A stretch of DNA of 64,000 nt from JAKACA01 sp963769255 (GCA_963769255.1 CAVYKV010000001.1:1984001-2048000); one strand, 5' to 3'. Positions 46,421-55,797 are shown, counted from the first letter of the stretch. The notes: generated by a model from the letters alone, not told the origin. Program-made: numbers and translations.

Positions 46421-46813
46421 GTGAGCCCGGGTACGGACCGGCGAGGTCGCCAGCTGCGCGACCGGCTGCTTCGCCACGCCCTCTCGCTGCCGGAGGCCTG
46501 GGAGGATCACCCGTGGGGCGAGTCTGTCGCCAAGGTGGGCACGAAAGTGTTCCTCTTCTCCGGCGGTCCGGTCTCGAGTGACCCAGGCGTCACCCTCAAA
46601 CTGGCGGCGTCACTGGAGGAGGCACTCAGCCTGGGTGCTCAGCCGGCCGGCTACGGGCTCGGTCGGGCAGGCTGGGTGTCCTTCACGTGCTCGTCGCCGC
46701 CGGCGCCCGCTCCCGTCCTCGAAGACTGGGTAGAGGAGAGCTACCGCCTCGTCGCCCCGAAGCGGGTTTCCCGTCAGCTCGACGAACGGGCGAAGCCGCC
46801 GCCCTCACGCTGA
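46421..46813 (+). CDS. MmcQ/YjbR-family protein
   Basis: 130 residues. LRDRLLRHALSLPEAWEDHP, GESVAKVGTKVFLFSGGP and VEESYRLVAPKRV match the MmcQ/YjbR DNA-binding-like fold family of unknown role. It is in the same frame as the broken upstream gene, which would give an artificial fusion; GTG 46421 is the most sensible start. Confidence 0.82.
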   Translation: MSPGTDRRGRQLRDRLLRHALSLPEAWEDHPWGESVAKVGTKVFLFSGGPVSSDPGVTLKLAASLEEALSLGAQPAGYGLGRAGWVSFTCSSPPAPAPVLEDWVEESYRLVAPKRVSRQLDERAKPPPSR

Positions 46814-46933
46814 GCGGCATGGCTCCCGACGAGTCGGCGACGACTACGCCCCGCACGTCCTCCGAGTGCGCCGTGGTTCGCTACGGTTGGCTGCGCCGAG
46901 GGTGCAGGACAGGACGGCAGCAGAAGGGTCTTC

Positions 46934-47620
46934 GTGAGCTTTCGACTGTGCATCATCAATCCCAACTCGGACGAGACGGTGACGGCCCACCTCCGCGAGC
47001 AGGCGCTCCGAGTCCTTCCCGCCGGAAGTGCCGTGGAGGCGCTGACGTGTGCTGACAGCCCCCTCGTGATCGAGACGGCGGACGAGAGCGCAACGGCCTC
47101 GCTTGCCGTGCTGGAGGCGGCCCGCGAGGCTTCTGCCCCCGATGCCTTCTTCGTCGGGTGCTTCGGGGGTCCCGGGGTCGACAGGGTGCGGGCGGAGACG
47201 GGCCTGCCAGTCGTCGGCCTCGGCGAGGCGGCCCTGCTGCAGGCTTCCCTGCTGTGCCGGCGCTTCGGCCTCGTCACGACACTCGAGATCGGCGTCGGCG
47301 GGCTGTGGGACCAGGTCGGCCGCACCCTCGCACGAGAGCGGTGCGCCGGGATCGTCGCCGCCAACTCGGACGGGGGCGACGATGACGCCGAGCCCTTGCT
47401 CGTGCGGCTACAGCGGGCGGGGCGCCGGCTCCTCGCCGACGGGGCGGACGGGATCGTCCTCGCCTGTGCCTCCTTCAGCCCCGAGGCTGTGCCACTGGGT
47501 GCCTCCCTCGGCGTGGGCGTCTACGACGGCGTGGGACTGGCACCGGGACTCGCCCACGCCTTGTGGGCTGCGGGCACCGCCAGCGGCGTGGGTCAGCTCG
47601 CCGGCGGCCAGCCATACTGA
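46934..47620 (+). CDS. Aspartate/hydantoin racemase-family protein
   Basis: 228 residues with the racemase two-cysteine mechanism: LCIINPNSDETVTAHL at the N-terminus, the first catalytic Cys in FFVGCFGGPGVDRVRAETG and the second in GIVLACASFSPEAVP. Likely racemises a hydantoin or acidic amino acid. GTG 46934. It lies 23 nt before the carotenoid oxygenase and probably shares its transcript. Confidence 0.85.
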   Translation: MSFRLCIINPNSDETVTAHLREQALRVLPAGSAVEALTCADSPLVIETADESATASLAVLEAAREASAPDAFFVGCFGGPGVDRVRAETGLPVVGLGEAALLQASLLCRRFGLVTTLEIGVGGLWDQVGRTLARERCAGIVAANSDGGDDDAEPLLVRLQRAGRRLLADGADGIVLACASFSPEAVPLGASLGVGVYDGVGLAPGLAHALWAAGTASGVGQLAGGQPY

Positions 47621-47643
47621 GACCGACGAGAGGGAGGGCATCC

Positions 47644-49065
47644 ATGACAAGCCTGACGACATCGGCGGCGGCCGGGGACGGCACCGGCTCCCGCTCGGGC
47701 GCCCGCTATCTCAGGGGTGCCTTCGCGCCGGTCACCGAGGAGGTGACGGCGGAGGATCTCCCCGTGGAGGGCGAGCTCCCGAAGTCCGTCAACGGGCTGC
47801 TGGTGCGAAACGGGCCCAACCCCATCCAAGCCGACCCCTCCGCCTACCACTGGTTCCTCGGCGACGGGATGTTGCACGGCGTCGAGCTGTCCGATGGGCG
47901 TGCGCGCTGGTACCGCAACCGCTGGGTCCGCACCGACGCCACGGCTGCCGAGCTGGGCGAGCCCGCCGTGGAGGGTCAACCGCCGGACACGGTGCTGGCC
48001 CAACTGCGAGGCAGCCGAGCCAACACCAACGTCGTCTGTCACGCCGGCCGCCTGCTCGCCCTCGTCGAGGTCGCCCTCCCGACCGAGGTCGACCTCCGCC
48101 TCGGCACCCTGGGCCGCTACGACTTCGACGGCGGCTTGTCGACGCCCATGACGGCGCACCCGCACGTCGACGCCGAGACGGGCGAGATGTGCTTCTTCGG
48201 CTACGACGTGCTGGGGCCGCCCTTCCTGCGCTACCACGTCGTCAACGGCGCCGGCGAGCTCGTGCACAGCGCCGACATCGCCGTGCCGAAGCCGACGATG
48301 ATGCACGACTTCGCCATCACGGCCACCCGATCCGTCCTCTTCGACCTCCCCGTCGTCTTCGACCTCGGCCTCGTGGGAGCTCGTCCCTTCCCCGCCGCCT
48401 GGGACCCCTCCTACGGTGCCCGCGTCGGCGTCATGCCGAGGCACGGCACGGGCGACGACGTCGTCTGGTGCGAGCTCGACCCGTGCTATGTCTTCCACGT
48501 CCTCAACGCTTTCGACACCCCCGACGGCGAGGACCTCATCGTCGACGTCTGCCGGTACGAGACCATGTTCGCCGACGACCCCCACGGCATCGGCCGGGCG
48601 GAGAGCCGCATCGAGCGCTGGCGCATCTCGCCGGCCCGCGGCCAGGTGAGCACCGAGGTCGTCGCCGACATCCGGGCCGAGTTCCCGAGGCCGGACGAGC
48701 GCTTTGCCGGCCGCCCCCACTCGGTCGGTTATTTCGTGGTCTCCCACACCCCGGCCGACTTCGCCGATCTCGACGACCTCTCCCCCGCCCGCGTCGACCT
48801 GCACAGCGGCGAGGTGCAGGTACACGACCTCGGGAGCGGCGCCGTCGCCTCCGAGGGCGTCTTCGTGCCGGCCTCCGGCGACGCCGGCGAAGGCGAGGGC
48901 TACATCCTCGCCATCGTGGGCGACGCCGCCGGTCGCCACCGCAGCGACCTCCTCGTGCTGGACGCCACCGACTTCACCGCTGCGCCACTTGCCCGCGTGC
49001 ACCTCCCGGCGAGGGTTCCCCTCGGCTTCCACGGCAACTTCGTGCCGGCCATCGAGGCGAGCTGA
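47644..49065 (+). CDS. Carotenoid cleavage oxygenase
   Basis: 473 residues, non-haem iron seven-bladed propeller. Iron-binding histidines appear in MTAHPHVDAETGEM, PTMMHDFAIT, CYVFHVLNAFDT and LGFHGNFVPA. It cleaves carotenoids, stilbenoids or related alkenes; the substrate cannot be predicted. A good ribosome site (GGGAGGG) precedes ATG 47644. No carotenoid biosynthesis gene is in the window. Confidence 0.92.
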   Translation: MTSLTTSAAAGDGTGSRSGARYLRGAFAPVTEEVTAEDLPVEGELPKSVNGLLVRNGPNPIQADPSAYHWFLGDGMLHGVELSDGRARWYRNRWVRTDATAAELGEPAVEGQPPDTVLAQLRGSRANTNVVCHAGRLLALVEVALPTEVDLRLGTLGRYDFDGGLSTPMTAHPHVDAETGEMCFFGYDVLGPPFLRYHVVNGAGELVHSADIAVPKPTMMHDFAITATRSVLFDLPVVFDLGLVGARPFPAAWDPSYGARVGVMPRHGTGDDVVWCELDPCYVFHVLNAFDTPDGEDLIVDVCRYETMFADDPHGIGRAESRIERWRISPARGQVSTEVVADIRAEFPRPDERFAGRPHSVGYFVVSHTPADFADLDDLSPARVDLHSGEVQVHDLGSGAVASEGVFVPASGDAGEGEGYILAIVGDAAGRHRSDLLVLDATDFTAAPLARVHLPARVPLGFHGNFVPAIEAS

Positions 49066-49124
49066 CGACACGCCGCCGAGGCGGCGCGAAAGCTCGCCGT
49101 CCCCCGGCTCCCGGCGGGGCTGTG

Positions 49125-49130
49125 TAACGT
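49125..49130 (+). promoter_or_regulatory. -10 box for 49139 gene
   Basis: TAACGT; 8 nt to GTG 49139 but only 2 nt to ATG 49133, so it favours the GTG. Confidence 0.45.
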
Positions 49131-49138
49131 CGATGCCG

Positions 49139-50422
49139 GTGTGGTCGCCGAGCCGCTGGTACGTGCGACGGCTCTTTCCCCTGCTCGGCTCCGTCGTGCT
49201 CATCCTCATCGGGATGGCCACCACGGTCTGGTGGGGGCCTGCCGTCGCCGGCCACCCCGCCTGGACGCTCCCCGACGACCTCTGGGGGACGCTCGTCGCC
49301 GCCCAGCGCCTTGCCCACTTCCACTGGAGCGGGCTCTATGCACAGCCCACGGGGCTCGTGAGCTTTCCCGGCGCCGCCGTCATTCTTCTCCCGGCCGTCG
49401 CCCTCATGGAAGCGGCCGGCATCGCCGTGCAAGGGCCGAGCGGGGCGGACCCCCGGCCGACCTCCTGGCTCGTCGCCGGTCCCTACGAGATCGCCCTCTC
49501 CTGCAGCGTGCTGTTCGCCGCCGATGCCCTCGCCGAGCATCTCGGGTTCTCGAAACGGAAGCGTTTCGCGCTTGCCACGGCGGAGGCGATCGCCCTCTGG
49601 AGCGTGTCGGTGCGCTGGGGCCACCCGGAGGACGCCGTCGCCGTCGCCCTCCTCCTCTTCGCCATTCTCTCCCTCTCGAGGTTGCGGCCCGCCCGGGCGG
49701 CTTGGCTCGTCGGGGCGGGCGTCGCCGTGCAGCCGCTCATCCTCCTGGCCTTCCCGATCCTTGCCGTCGCCGTCCCGGCGAAACGACTCATCGGCTTCGT
49801 CACGCGATCCGCCCTGCCCTCCGTCCTTCTCCTCGGGACGGCCCTGGCGGCCAATTGGCACAGCACCTGGCACGCCATCGGCGACCAGCCCAACTTCCCA
49901 GCCATCGACCACCCGACCCCCTGGACCGCCCTCTCGCCCCACCTGAGCGGGGGGGCTGTGGCAGCCGGCCCATGGCGAGCGGCGGCGATCGCCCTCGCCT
50001 GCGTGGGGGCGGTGGCCGTCATGGGCCGCTGGCGCCCGCAGCGGCGGGGCGCCGACTGGACGCCTGAGGCCCTCGCCGAGCTGCTCTGGTGGTCGGCCGC
50101 CGCCCTCGCCCTGCGGTGCGTCTTCGAGTCCGTCATGGTCGCCTACTACCTGTGGCCGGTGCTGGCGCTCGCCCTCGTCCCCGCCGCCGGCCGCCGCTGG
50201 CTTCGCCTCACCGACGCCGTCGTCGTCGCCTCCGCCCTGACGTTCCTCTCACAGGCGTCCTGGCGCGGCGCCTACCTGTGGTGGGGCATGGTCGTGCTCG
50301 GCCTTGCCGCCACGCTCTTCTTCGCCCGTCCCGCCTCCCTCGAGGCGCCCCCGCCGTGGTCGCTCGCCGCCGACGGCTCGCCTCAGGGCAGCCAGGAGAC
50401 GTGGTTGACCAAGAGCACGTAG
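49139..50422 (+). CDS. Polytopic membrane protein, possible GT-C-like
   Basis: 427 residues with about ten hydrophobic segments (for example LLGSVVLILIGMATTVWW, GAAVILLPAVALMEAAGIAV, VVVASALTFLSQ). A charged first loop after TM1 and the motif SVRWGHPEDAVAVALLLFA, resembling the loop of DUF2029/GT-C mannosyltransferase-type proteins, suggest a lipid-linked sugar transferase, but no DxD motif is clear. The last 40 bp overlap the convergent CPBP gene. Confidence 0.7.
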   Translation: MWSPSRWYVRRLFPLLGSVVLILIGMATTVWWGPAVAGHPAWTLPDDLWGTLVAAQRLAHFHWSGLYAQPTGLVSFPGAAVILLPAVALMEAAGIAVQGPSGADPRPTSWLVAGPYEIALSCSVLFAADALAEHLGFSKRKRFALATAEAIALWSVSVRWGHPEDAVAVALLLFAILSLSRLRPARAAWLVGAGVAVQPLILLAFPILAVAVPAKRLIGFVTRSALPSVLLLGTALAANWHSTWHAIGDQPNFPAIDHPTPWTALSPHLSGGAVAAGPWRAAAIALACVGAVAVMGRWRPQRRGADWTPEALAELLWWSAAALALRCVFESVMVAYYLWPVLALALVPAAGRRWLRLTDAVVVASALTFLSQASWRGAYLWWGMVVLGLAATLFFARPASLEAPPPWSLAADGSPQGSQETWLTKST

Positions 50423-51219
50423 CCGACGAAGGCGACCGTGTCGATGAGGCTGTGGGCGATGATGAGGCGCCCGATCCTCCCCCTCCGCTGGTAGATCCGG
50501 CCGAAGAGCAGGCCCATCAAGGCATTGCCGAGAAACCCCCCGAAGCCCTGGTACAAGTGGTACGAACCGCGCACGACGGCGCTCGTCACGAGCGAACGGT
50601 TCTCCCCCCACTGCAGCTGCTGCAGGCGGTGGATGAGGTAGCCGCAGACGACGACCTCCTCGAGCACGCCATCCTGCACGGCAGAGAGGACGAGGACGGG
50701 GATGCGCCACCACACCGCCGGCAGGTCCGTCGGCACGACGTTGAGACTGATGCCGGCGTGGTAGGCACCGATGTAGAGGGCGAGGCCGATGCCGCCGACC
50801 CCGGCGGCGAGGGCTGCACCCCAGAGGGTTTCGCGCGTGAGCCCGGTGCCATCGAGGCCGATGGCGGAGGGTGACTCTCTCGAACGGTACAGCAGGTAGA
50901 GGACGAGGGCGACGGGCACGAAGGCCACGACGATGCCGACGATCTGGTAGGCGAGGTCGAGGAGCGAGCTGCTCACGGCGGCACCCTTGATGACGGCCGT
51001 CTGGGCGTGCAGCGGCACGCCGGCGTTGAGCGATTGCACGAGCTGCAGGACGGCGTAGACGGCGTCGGCGCCGAGCGAGAGACCGAGCACGAGCCAGATC
51101 TCGGCGCCGAGGGCGCGGCGGCTCACGCCCGGCAGGGGCTCGGCCCGGCTGGGCACGACGACCGCCTCCCTCACGGCGTCGGTGCCGGGCGGCTCTCCGC
51201 CGATGAGCGCCTCGTCCAC
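50383..51219 (-). CDS. CPBP-family intramembrane metalloprotease
   Basis: 278 residues with about eight TM helices. The Abi/Rce1 motifs are DGVLEEVVVCGYLIHRLQ (EE present; the usual arginine after EExxF is Cys), GSYHLYQGFGG (His) and LIIAHSLIDTVAFV (His and Asp). Roles include prenyl-protein processing and peptide immunity in other bacteria. GTG 51219 is set by TAGCAT 8 nt upstream. Confidence 0.87.
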   Translation of the reverse strand: MDEALIGGEPPGTDAVREAVVVPSRAEPLPGVSRRALGAEIWLVLGLSLGADAVYAVLQLVQSLNAGVPLHAQTAVIKGAAVSSSLLDLAYQIVGIVVAFVPVALVLYLLYRSRESPSAIGLDGTGLTRETLWGAALAAGVGGIGLALYIGAYHAGISLNVVPTDLPAVWWRIPVLVLSAVQDGVLEEVVVCGYLIHRLQQLQWGENRSLVTSAVVRGSYHLYQGFGGFLGNALMGLLFGRIYQRRGRIGRLIIAHSLIDTVAFVGYVLLVNHVSWLP

Positions 51220-51227
51220 GGCCGGAA

Positions 51228-51233
51228 ATGCTA
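51228..51233 (-). promoter_or_regulatory. -10 box for CPBP gene
   Basis: TAGCAT (minus strand), 8 nt before GTG 51219. Confidence 0.5.
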
Positions 51234-51359
51234 GGTCAGCTGCGTGTGCCCGCTCTTTCGCCCAGCGGAGTCGCGCCCGGAGCCGCCCGCTTTGCCATCC
51301 GGCGCCGTCCTGCGGATCGCCGGGGGGATGTAGCCACGACCGCGCCTGGGGGCCGCAGG

Positions 51360-51365
51360 TAGGCT
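51360..51365 (+). promoter_or_regulatory. -10 box for lipoprotein gene
   Basis: TAGGCT, 6 nt before ATG 51372. Confidence 0.5.
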
Positions 51366-51371
51366 TCGGAG

Positions 51372-52130
51372 ATGCTGCGAGGCTGGAAGCGTCGCTCCGC
51401 GGGCCCTGTCCCGGCGAGGGTGCGAGCGGTCACCGTCGGCGCTCTCGTGCTCGTTGTGGGGGCGGCCGCAGCCGGCTGCGGCGGCTCGACCCCGTCGCTG
51501 CCGACGAGCTCCTCACCGGCCTCGACGACGGCGGCGCACACGGGCAGCACGACGGGGACGACGAAGGCGCCGACCTCCTCGACGACGGCCACGACGGCGG
51601 CGCCCGCCTGCGACGTCTCGGCGGTCCTCGACATCGCCGGCGAGTCGACGAGCGAGGACCAGTCCCGCACCTCCTCCTGGACCCTCAAGCAGGAGAACAA
51701 CTGGACGATCTTCGTCCCGAGCAGCAGCTGGGTGATCTCGACGAGCACATCGGGCGGGGCCGATGCCTTCTCCCCGGACGATCTGTCGACGGCGAACCTC
51801 GCGCCGATCGACTCCCTCTCCCCCGTCACCTACGCCGAAGAGTCGCAGCAGGTCCTCTCGGGCGTCCAGAACGTCAAGTCCGTCTGCCAGTCGCAGAACT
51901 CCGTCGACGCCAACGGCGAGTCACAGGTCTTCGAGGACACCGGCTCCATCAAGGGCGAGGCCGTCCACATCGTCTTCGCCATCACGATCTCCGCCGTGAG
52001 CCCCGGCTCGGAGTTCCACGGCGGGGAGATCCGGGCCATCTACGGTCCGGACTCCCAATGGTCGACGAGCCTCGCGCAGGAGCTCTGGCTCATCGTGAAG
52101 CGAGCCGTCTTCGTCCCGTCCGAGGGCTGA
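51372..52130 (+). CDS. Putative lipoprotein, unknown function
   Basis: 252 residues. A basic n-region and hydrophobic core (VTVGALVLVVGAAAAGC) end in a lipobox with Cys near residue 36. A Ser/Thr-rich spacer (about 38-80) follows, then a beta-rich exported domain (SSWTLKQENNWTIFVPSSSW; FEDTGSIKGEAVHIVFAITI). Two cysteines in the mature domain could form a disulfide. It is convergent with the subtilase gene across a strong hairpin. Confidence 0.8.
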   Translation: MLRGWKRRSAGPVPARVRAVTVGALVLVVGAAAAGCGGSTPSLPTSSSPASTTAAHTGSTTGTTKAPTSSTTATTAAPACDVSAVLDIAGESTSEDQSRTSSWTLKQENNWTIFVPSSSWVISTSTSGGADAFSPDDLSTANLAPIDSLSPVTYAEESQQVLSGVQNVKSVCQSQNSVDANGESQVFEDTGSIKGEAVHIVFAITISAVSPGSEFHGGEIRAIYGPDSQWSTSLAQELWLIVKRAVFVPSEG

Positions 52131-52170
52131 CACTCCCCGCTCCGGTCGGACCTGGCGGAACGAGCCGCAA

Positions 52171-52208
52171 TCGCCCTGCGGTGGTCCCCCTGGTCCACCG
52201 CAGGGCGA
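52171..52208. terminator. Bidirectional terminator hairpin
   Basis: A 14-bp perfect stem (left arm TCGCCCTGCGGTGG) with a 10-nt loop, between convergent genes ending at 52130 and 52240. There is no T-tract, as is common in high-GC actinobacteria. Confidence 0.8.
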
Positions 52209-52239
52209 GACCGGCTGTGCTCGCTCTGCTGCTGTGCGG

Positions 52240-55200
52240 CTACCCGATGGTGTAGGCGTAGGGCAGTGCGACGACCTCGTCGGCACCCTCCTGGCCGTAG
52301 GGCGGGACGCCCCCGAGGAAGTCGTCAACGTACAAGGTGCCCTGCACCGTCGTCCCGGCCGGTCCGCTCGGCGTGATCGTCACGTCGATGGTGGCCGTCG
52401 CTCCGGGGTCGAGCACGAGTGGGCTGAAGGTCGTCGCCGGGTTCGTCGAGGCCAGCTCGACGTCGCCGGTGGCTGACGTCACCGCCGGGTCGAAGTTCTT
52501 CGTCACGACGCTCATGGTCGACGAGACCGTGCCGGCGGGCGCAGGAGCGGCGTAGGGCCCGCACTCCGTCGGGGCCTGGCCCCAGAAGCCGTTGCTCACG
52601 GTGCCATCGGTGGCCGTGTAGCTGCCGGTCTCCGTCGTGGCGCACAAGGGTCCGGAGCTCGGGCCGGTGCTGGCGATGTCGGGGTCGCCCGGGAAGGGCC
52701 CGAAGTCGAACATGATGGGAAGCGATGCCGTGGCGGCCGTGCTGACGCTGGAGGTCTCCGTCGGCACGAACCAGTACGGCTCGTTGCCCGTGAGGGGCAA
52801 CGAGAGGCCGGTCGCCTGGTCGAGAGGAGCCAGGGCGATCGTGCTCGTCGTGTCGAGGCGCGGGTCGACGAAGAAGTCCTCCGGCGCGGCTCCCGTGTTC
52901 GTGATCGAGACGGGCACCGTCACCGGTGTCCCTGTCGCCAGCGTCGTGCTCGTGCTGTCGGGCAAACCGGCTGCGCTGGCGTTCACGGCGTTGAAGGCGA
53001 CGTTGCCCGAGAAGGGCTGTGAGATCTCGTCCCCCACGACCGGTTCGGTGAAGGCGATGACGAGCGTCCACGTGCCCGGGGTCGGGTCGAGTGTGTAGGC
53101 CGTGAGCGACAGACCATTCGTGCCGTTCAGGCTGTTCTGGCCGTAGCCGAGCACGTCGCCGTCCGGGCTCACGAGGTAGCTGCCGACGGCATCGGCGACG
53201 TCGTTCGTGAGCGAGACGTTCGCCATGATGCTGTTGACGCCCGATCCCACGTGGAACTCGTAGTAGTTCTCCTGCCCCTCGCCGGGAGCCCGGCCGTTGC
53301 CGCCGGTGAGGACCCCGTTGAAGGTCCCGCCCGTGGCCACGTCCACGAGGCTTCGCAGCGTCACGGGGATCGAGGTGGCGGTCGTGCAGCGACCGTCCCG
53401 GGTCGGCCGGTGGTGGCGGTGGCCACGCCCAGGGCGGAACGAGACGGGGAAGGAGCGCACGACGATGGATCCGGAGGTGTCACCGGGCGTCGCCGAGGTC
53501 TCGGCATGCACGTGGACGGTGCTGCTCTGCCCGGGCAAGAGGACGATGGCGTGTGGGCTCACCCAACCGAACGGCACGAACTTCTGCGTGGACACTTGCC
53601 AGGGGACGGCGCCGTTCGTGCCGTTGTCGGCAGCGACGTCGCCGAAGATGACGCCCGTCCACTTGCCGGGCGCCGGGTAGCGGACGTCCACGTTGCCGAA
53701 GTTGCCGACCCCCTGCGGCAGGCTGTGGGCGGCCAGGCGACCCAGCGGGTCGATGAGGATGAGCCGGACGCGGGCATTGAGGCCGTTGCCCGGGTTGCCC
53801 GGGTAGGCGATGGAGGCGTCCAGGCGGTCGGCTCCCGGCTTCACGCGGAAGTGGAAGACCCCGTAGTTGTTCGCCAGCCCCTGGTAGTTGGCGAACTGCG
53901 GGCTCGTGGCGTCGTCGAGGGTGATGCTGCCCGTCTGGACGCCCTCGTTCGGGCCGAAGGTGCGGCCCGACAGCTCGACGAGCTGCGGGGTGGCCCCGGT
54001 GTTCTTCACCGTCACGGGCCAGCTCTCCGTCGTGCTGGCGGGGCCGACGGCGTTCAGCTGGCTCTGGCTGAAGAGCAGGGTGTTGCCCACGTGGTGACCG
54101 GTGGAGACGGACTCCGCCGCCTCCACTGCCTTCAGGGAATTGAGCAAGCCGGCACCCTGCTCGGTGGCGGGAGCGCCGAGGTCCGAGGCCGTGCTGACGA
54201 TGATTCGCTTGACGAGCGCCGGCGTCGGCGTGGCGCCGCCATGCGTCTGGCGGTAAGCCTGGATGACGAGGGCGGCCGCACCGGCGACGAAGGGTGACGA
54301 CTCGCTCGTGCCGCCGCTCTCCTCCACGTCGGAGGACTGGCCGAGGAAGTTGACGCAGCCGGCGAACTGCTTGCTGGCGTCGCAGGAGGCGAAGCTCAGG
54401 TCACCGGGGGCGACGAGGTTGACGGTACCGCCCGTCTCGTCCGTCCCACCGGAGCTGAGCGAGCTGATGTTGTCGTTCAGCCAGCCGGTCGTGGCGAAGT
54501 AGCGGGCCGCCGCGTAGTTCGTCTGGGCGTAGAAGCGGAAGTCCGTCGAGGCACCGACGGCGATGACGTCCGGGTCCGTGGCGGGCGATCCGATCGTGTT
54601 GGTGGAGCCGGCGTCCCCGCTCGAGACGCTCACGACGACACCGGCCGCGACGGCGGCGTCGTTGAACTGCTTGGTGGCGTCGAGTGCCGTGATGTCCGGG
54701 AACGGGTTCGAGCCGAAGGACTCGTTGATGACGTTGACGTGGTCGGTCTCGACGGCGTAGTTGATGGCCTCGAGGAAGTTGGACTCGGTCGTGTCCTCGA
54801 AGCTGCCGAAGACGTCGAGGCCCACGAGGCTGGCGCCCGGGGCGACGCCTTCGATGCGGATGTTGCAGGCGGAGGGATCAGGCTGGGCTGCGAAGTTCTG
54901 CACGTTGTAGACGTGGATGCCCTGGCCAGCGATCGTGTTGGAGTCGAGGAAGGCCTCGTCGCCGCTCGTCGGCTGCCCGGGCCCGTCGCCGCTGAAGTCC
55001 TGGTAGTCGGCAAAGGCGGAGGTGTTGTTGGGCCGGATGAAGTTGACGTTGTCGGGGTCGACGCCGTCGGCGATCCAGGCGACCTTGACGCCTGCCCCCG
55101 TGAAGCCGAGCTTGCGCGCCGTCATCTGGTGCGGGTTGTCGGAGGCCGTGTTCGTGAGCGCGAGCCCCTCCGGGTCGAGTTGCACGGAGCCGTTCGGCCC

Positions 55201-55755
55201 GCAGGCGCCGGGGATGACGTTCGGCGTCAGCGAGGAGAGGTCACTCTTCTTCGAGCGGGAAGACGCGGGGGCGGCCGTCGCCGCCTGCTCCGGGGCGGCG
55301 CCGTGGATCGTGACATCCGGGATGACTTCTCTCACTGCCGGGTTGGCCTTCAGGCGGGCCACCTCGCCGGCCGAGACGGTGGCGGCGAGGGAGTCGACGA
55401 GCGTGTAGCTGCGCACGTGCGTGGCGTGCACGGCCCGCAACTCCTTCATGATGGGCGCCTGCTCGCCGGCGACGGCGTTCGAGCGATTGACTGCAGCCCG
55501 GCTCCCCACGTCGGCGGCCGGCAGCTGGTCCTTCAGGATCACGATGACGTGCCGGTTGACGTTCTTCGACAGTTGGGCTGCCAATGCCGGCGTGAGAGGC
55601 CTCAGGCCGCTCGCGCCGGCGCCCGCCGTGCGCGTCGTCGCCACGGCGGCACTCGCCTGACCGACCACGAGTGCAACGATGACAGCGGCGGCAGACAGCA
55701 AGGTGAGCGTCCCCCTCCATCCGCTTCGCGTCGCTCCGCTTCGCCTAGCTGGCAT
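52240..55755 (-). CDS. Secreted subtilase-like protein with degenerate catalytic triad
   Basis: 1171 residues. Signal peptide of about 35 residues ending VGQASA; an inhibitor-I9-like propeptide (RHVIVILKDQLPAADVG); then a subtilisin-fold domain (about 210-560) and C-terminal beta domains with pre-peptidase-like repeats (NYYEFHVGSGVNSIMANVSL; YTLDPTPGTWTLVIAF). The Ser motif GGTSESSPFVAGAAAL is intact near 483. At the Asp site the sequence is VAWIADGVD, where canonical enzymes have IDTG, and at the His site GQGIHV where HGTHV is expected. The oxyanion region reads SSGDAG, with Asp as in sedolisins. ATG 55755 has GGGGAGG 5 nt upstream. It may be a pseudo-peptidase or use a different triad. Confidence 0.85.
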   Translation of the reverse strand: MPARRSGATRSGWRGTLTLLSAAAVIVALVVGQASAAVATTRTAGAGASGLRPLTPALAAQLSKNVNRHVIVILKDQLPAADVGSRAAVNRSNAVAGEQAPIMKELRAVHATHVRSYTLVDSLAATVSAGEVARLKANPAVREVIPDVTIHGAAPEQAATAAPASSRSKKSDLSSLTPNVIPGACGPNGSVQLDPEGLALTNTASDNPHQMTARKLGFTGAGVKVAWIADGVDPDNVNFIRPNNTSAFADYQDFSGDGPGQPTSGDEAFLDSNTIAGQGIHVYNVQNFAAQPDPSACNIRIEGVAPGASLVGLDVFGSFEDTTESNFLEAINYAVETDHVNVINESFGSNPFPDITALDATKQFNDAAVAAGVVVSVSSGDAGSTNTIGSPATDPDVIAVGASTDFRFYAQTNYAAARYFATTGWLNDNISSLSSGGTDETGGTVNLVAPGDLSFASCDASKQFAGCVNFLGQSSDVEESGGTSESSPFVAGAAALVIQAYRQTHGGATPTPALVKRIIVSTASDLGAPATEQGAGLLNSLKAVEAAESVSTGHHVGNTLLFSQSQLNAVGPASTTESWPVTVKNTGATPQLVELSGRTFGPNEGVQTGSITLDDATSPQFANYQGLANNYGVFHFRVKPGADRLDASIAYPGNPGNGLNARVRLILIDPLGRLAAHSLPQGVGNFGNVDVRYPAPGKWTGVIFGDVAADNGTNGAVPWQVSTQKFVPFGWVSPHAIVLLPGQSSTVHVHAETSATPGDTSGSIVVRSFPVSFRPGRGHRHHRPTRDGRCTTATSIPVTLRSLVDVATGGTFNGVLTGGNGRAPGEGQENYYEFHVGSGVNSIMANVSLTNDVADAVGSYLVSPDGDVLGYGQNSLNGTNGLSLTAYTLDPTPGTWTLVIAFTEPVVGDEISQPFSGNVAFNAVNASAAGLPDSTSTTLATGTPVTVPVSITNTGAAPEDFFVDPRLDTTSTIALAPLDQATGLSLPLTGNEPYWFVPTETSSVSTAATASLPIMFDFGPFPGDPDIASTGPSSGPLCATTETGSYTATDGTVSNGFWGQAPTECGPYAAPAPAGTVSSTMSVVTKNFDPAVTSATGDVELASTNPATTFSPLVLDPGATATIDVTITPSGPAGTTVQGTLYVDDFLGGVPPYGQEGADEVVALPYAYTIG

Positions 55756-55759
55756 GTTC

Positions 55760-55797
55760 GCCTCCCCTTTGAGGGCGCTCCGGAGCAGGCGGGAGGC
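55760..55797 (-). promoter_or_regulatory. Hairpin masking the subtilase ribosome binding site
   Basis: GCCTCCC (complement of 55791-55797) can pair with GGGAGGC (complement of 55760-55766), which contains the Shine-Dalgarno. A nested GCTCCGGAGC palindrome lies in the loop. Confidence 0.5.

Noticed and set aside
45551..46813. Single 420-residue protein joining propeller repeats to the YjbR domain
   Set aside because: The join crosses a TIG domain that changes frame, and the YjbR domain is normally a separate short protein with its own GTG at 46421.
48704..49138. Upstream extension of the 49139 membrane gene into the carotenoid oxygenase
   Set aside because: The extension is an off-frame reading of the oxygenase 3' end; the TAACGT box indicates initiation at GTG 49139.
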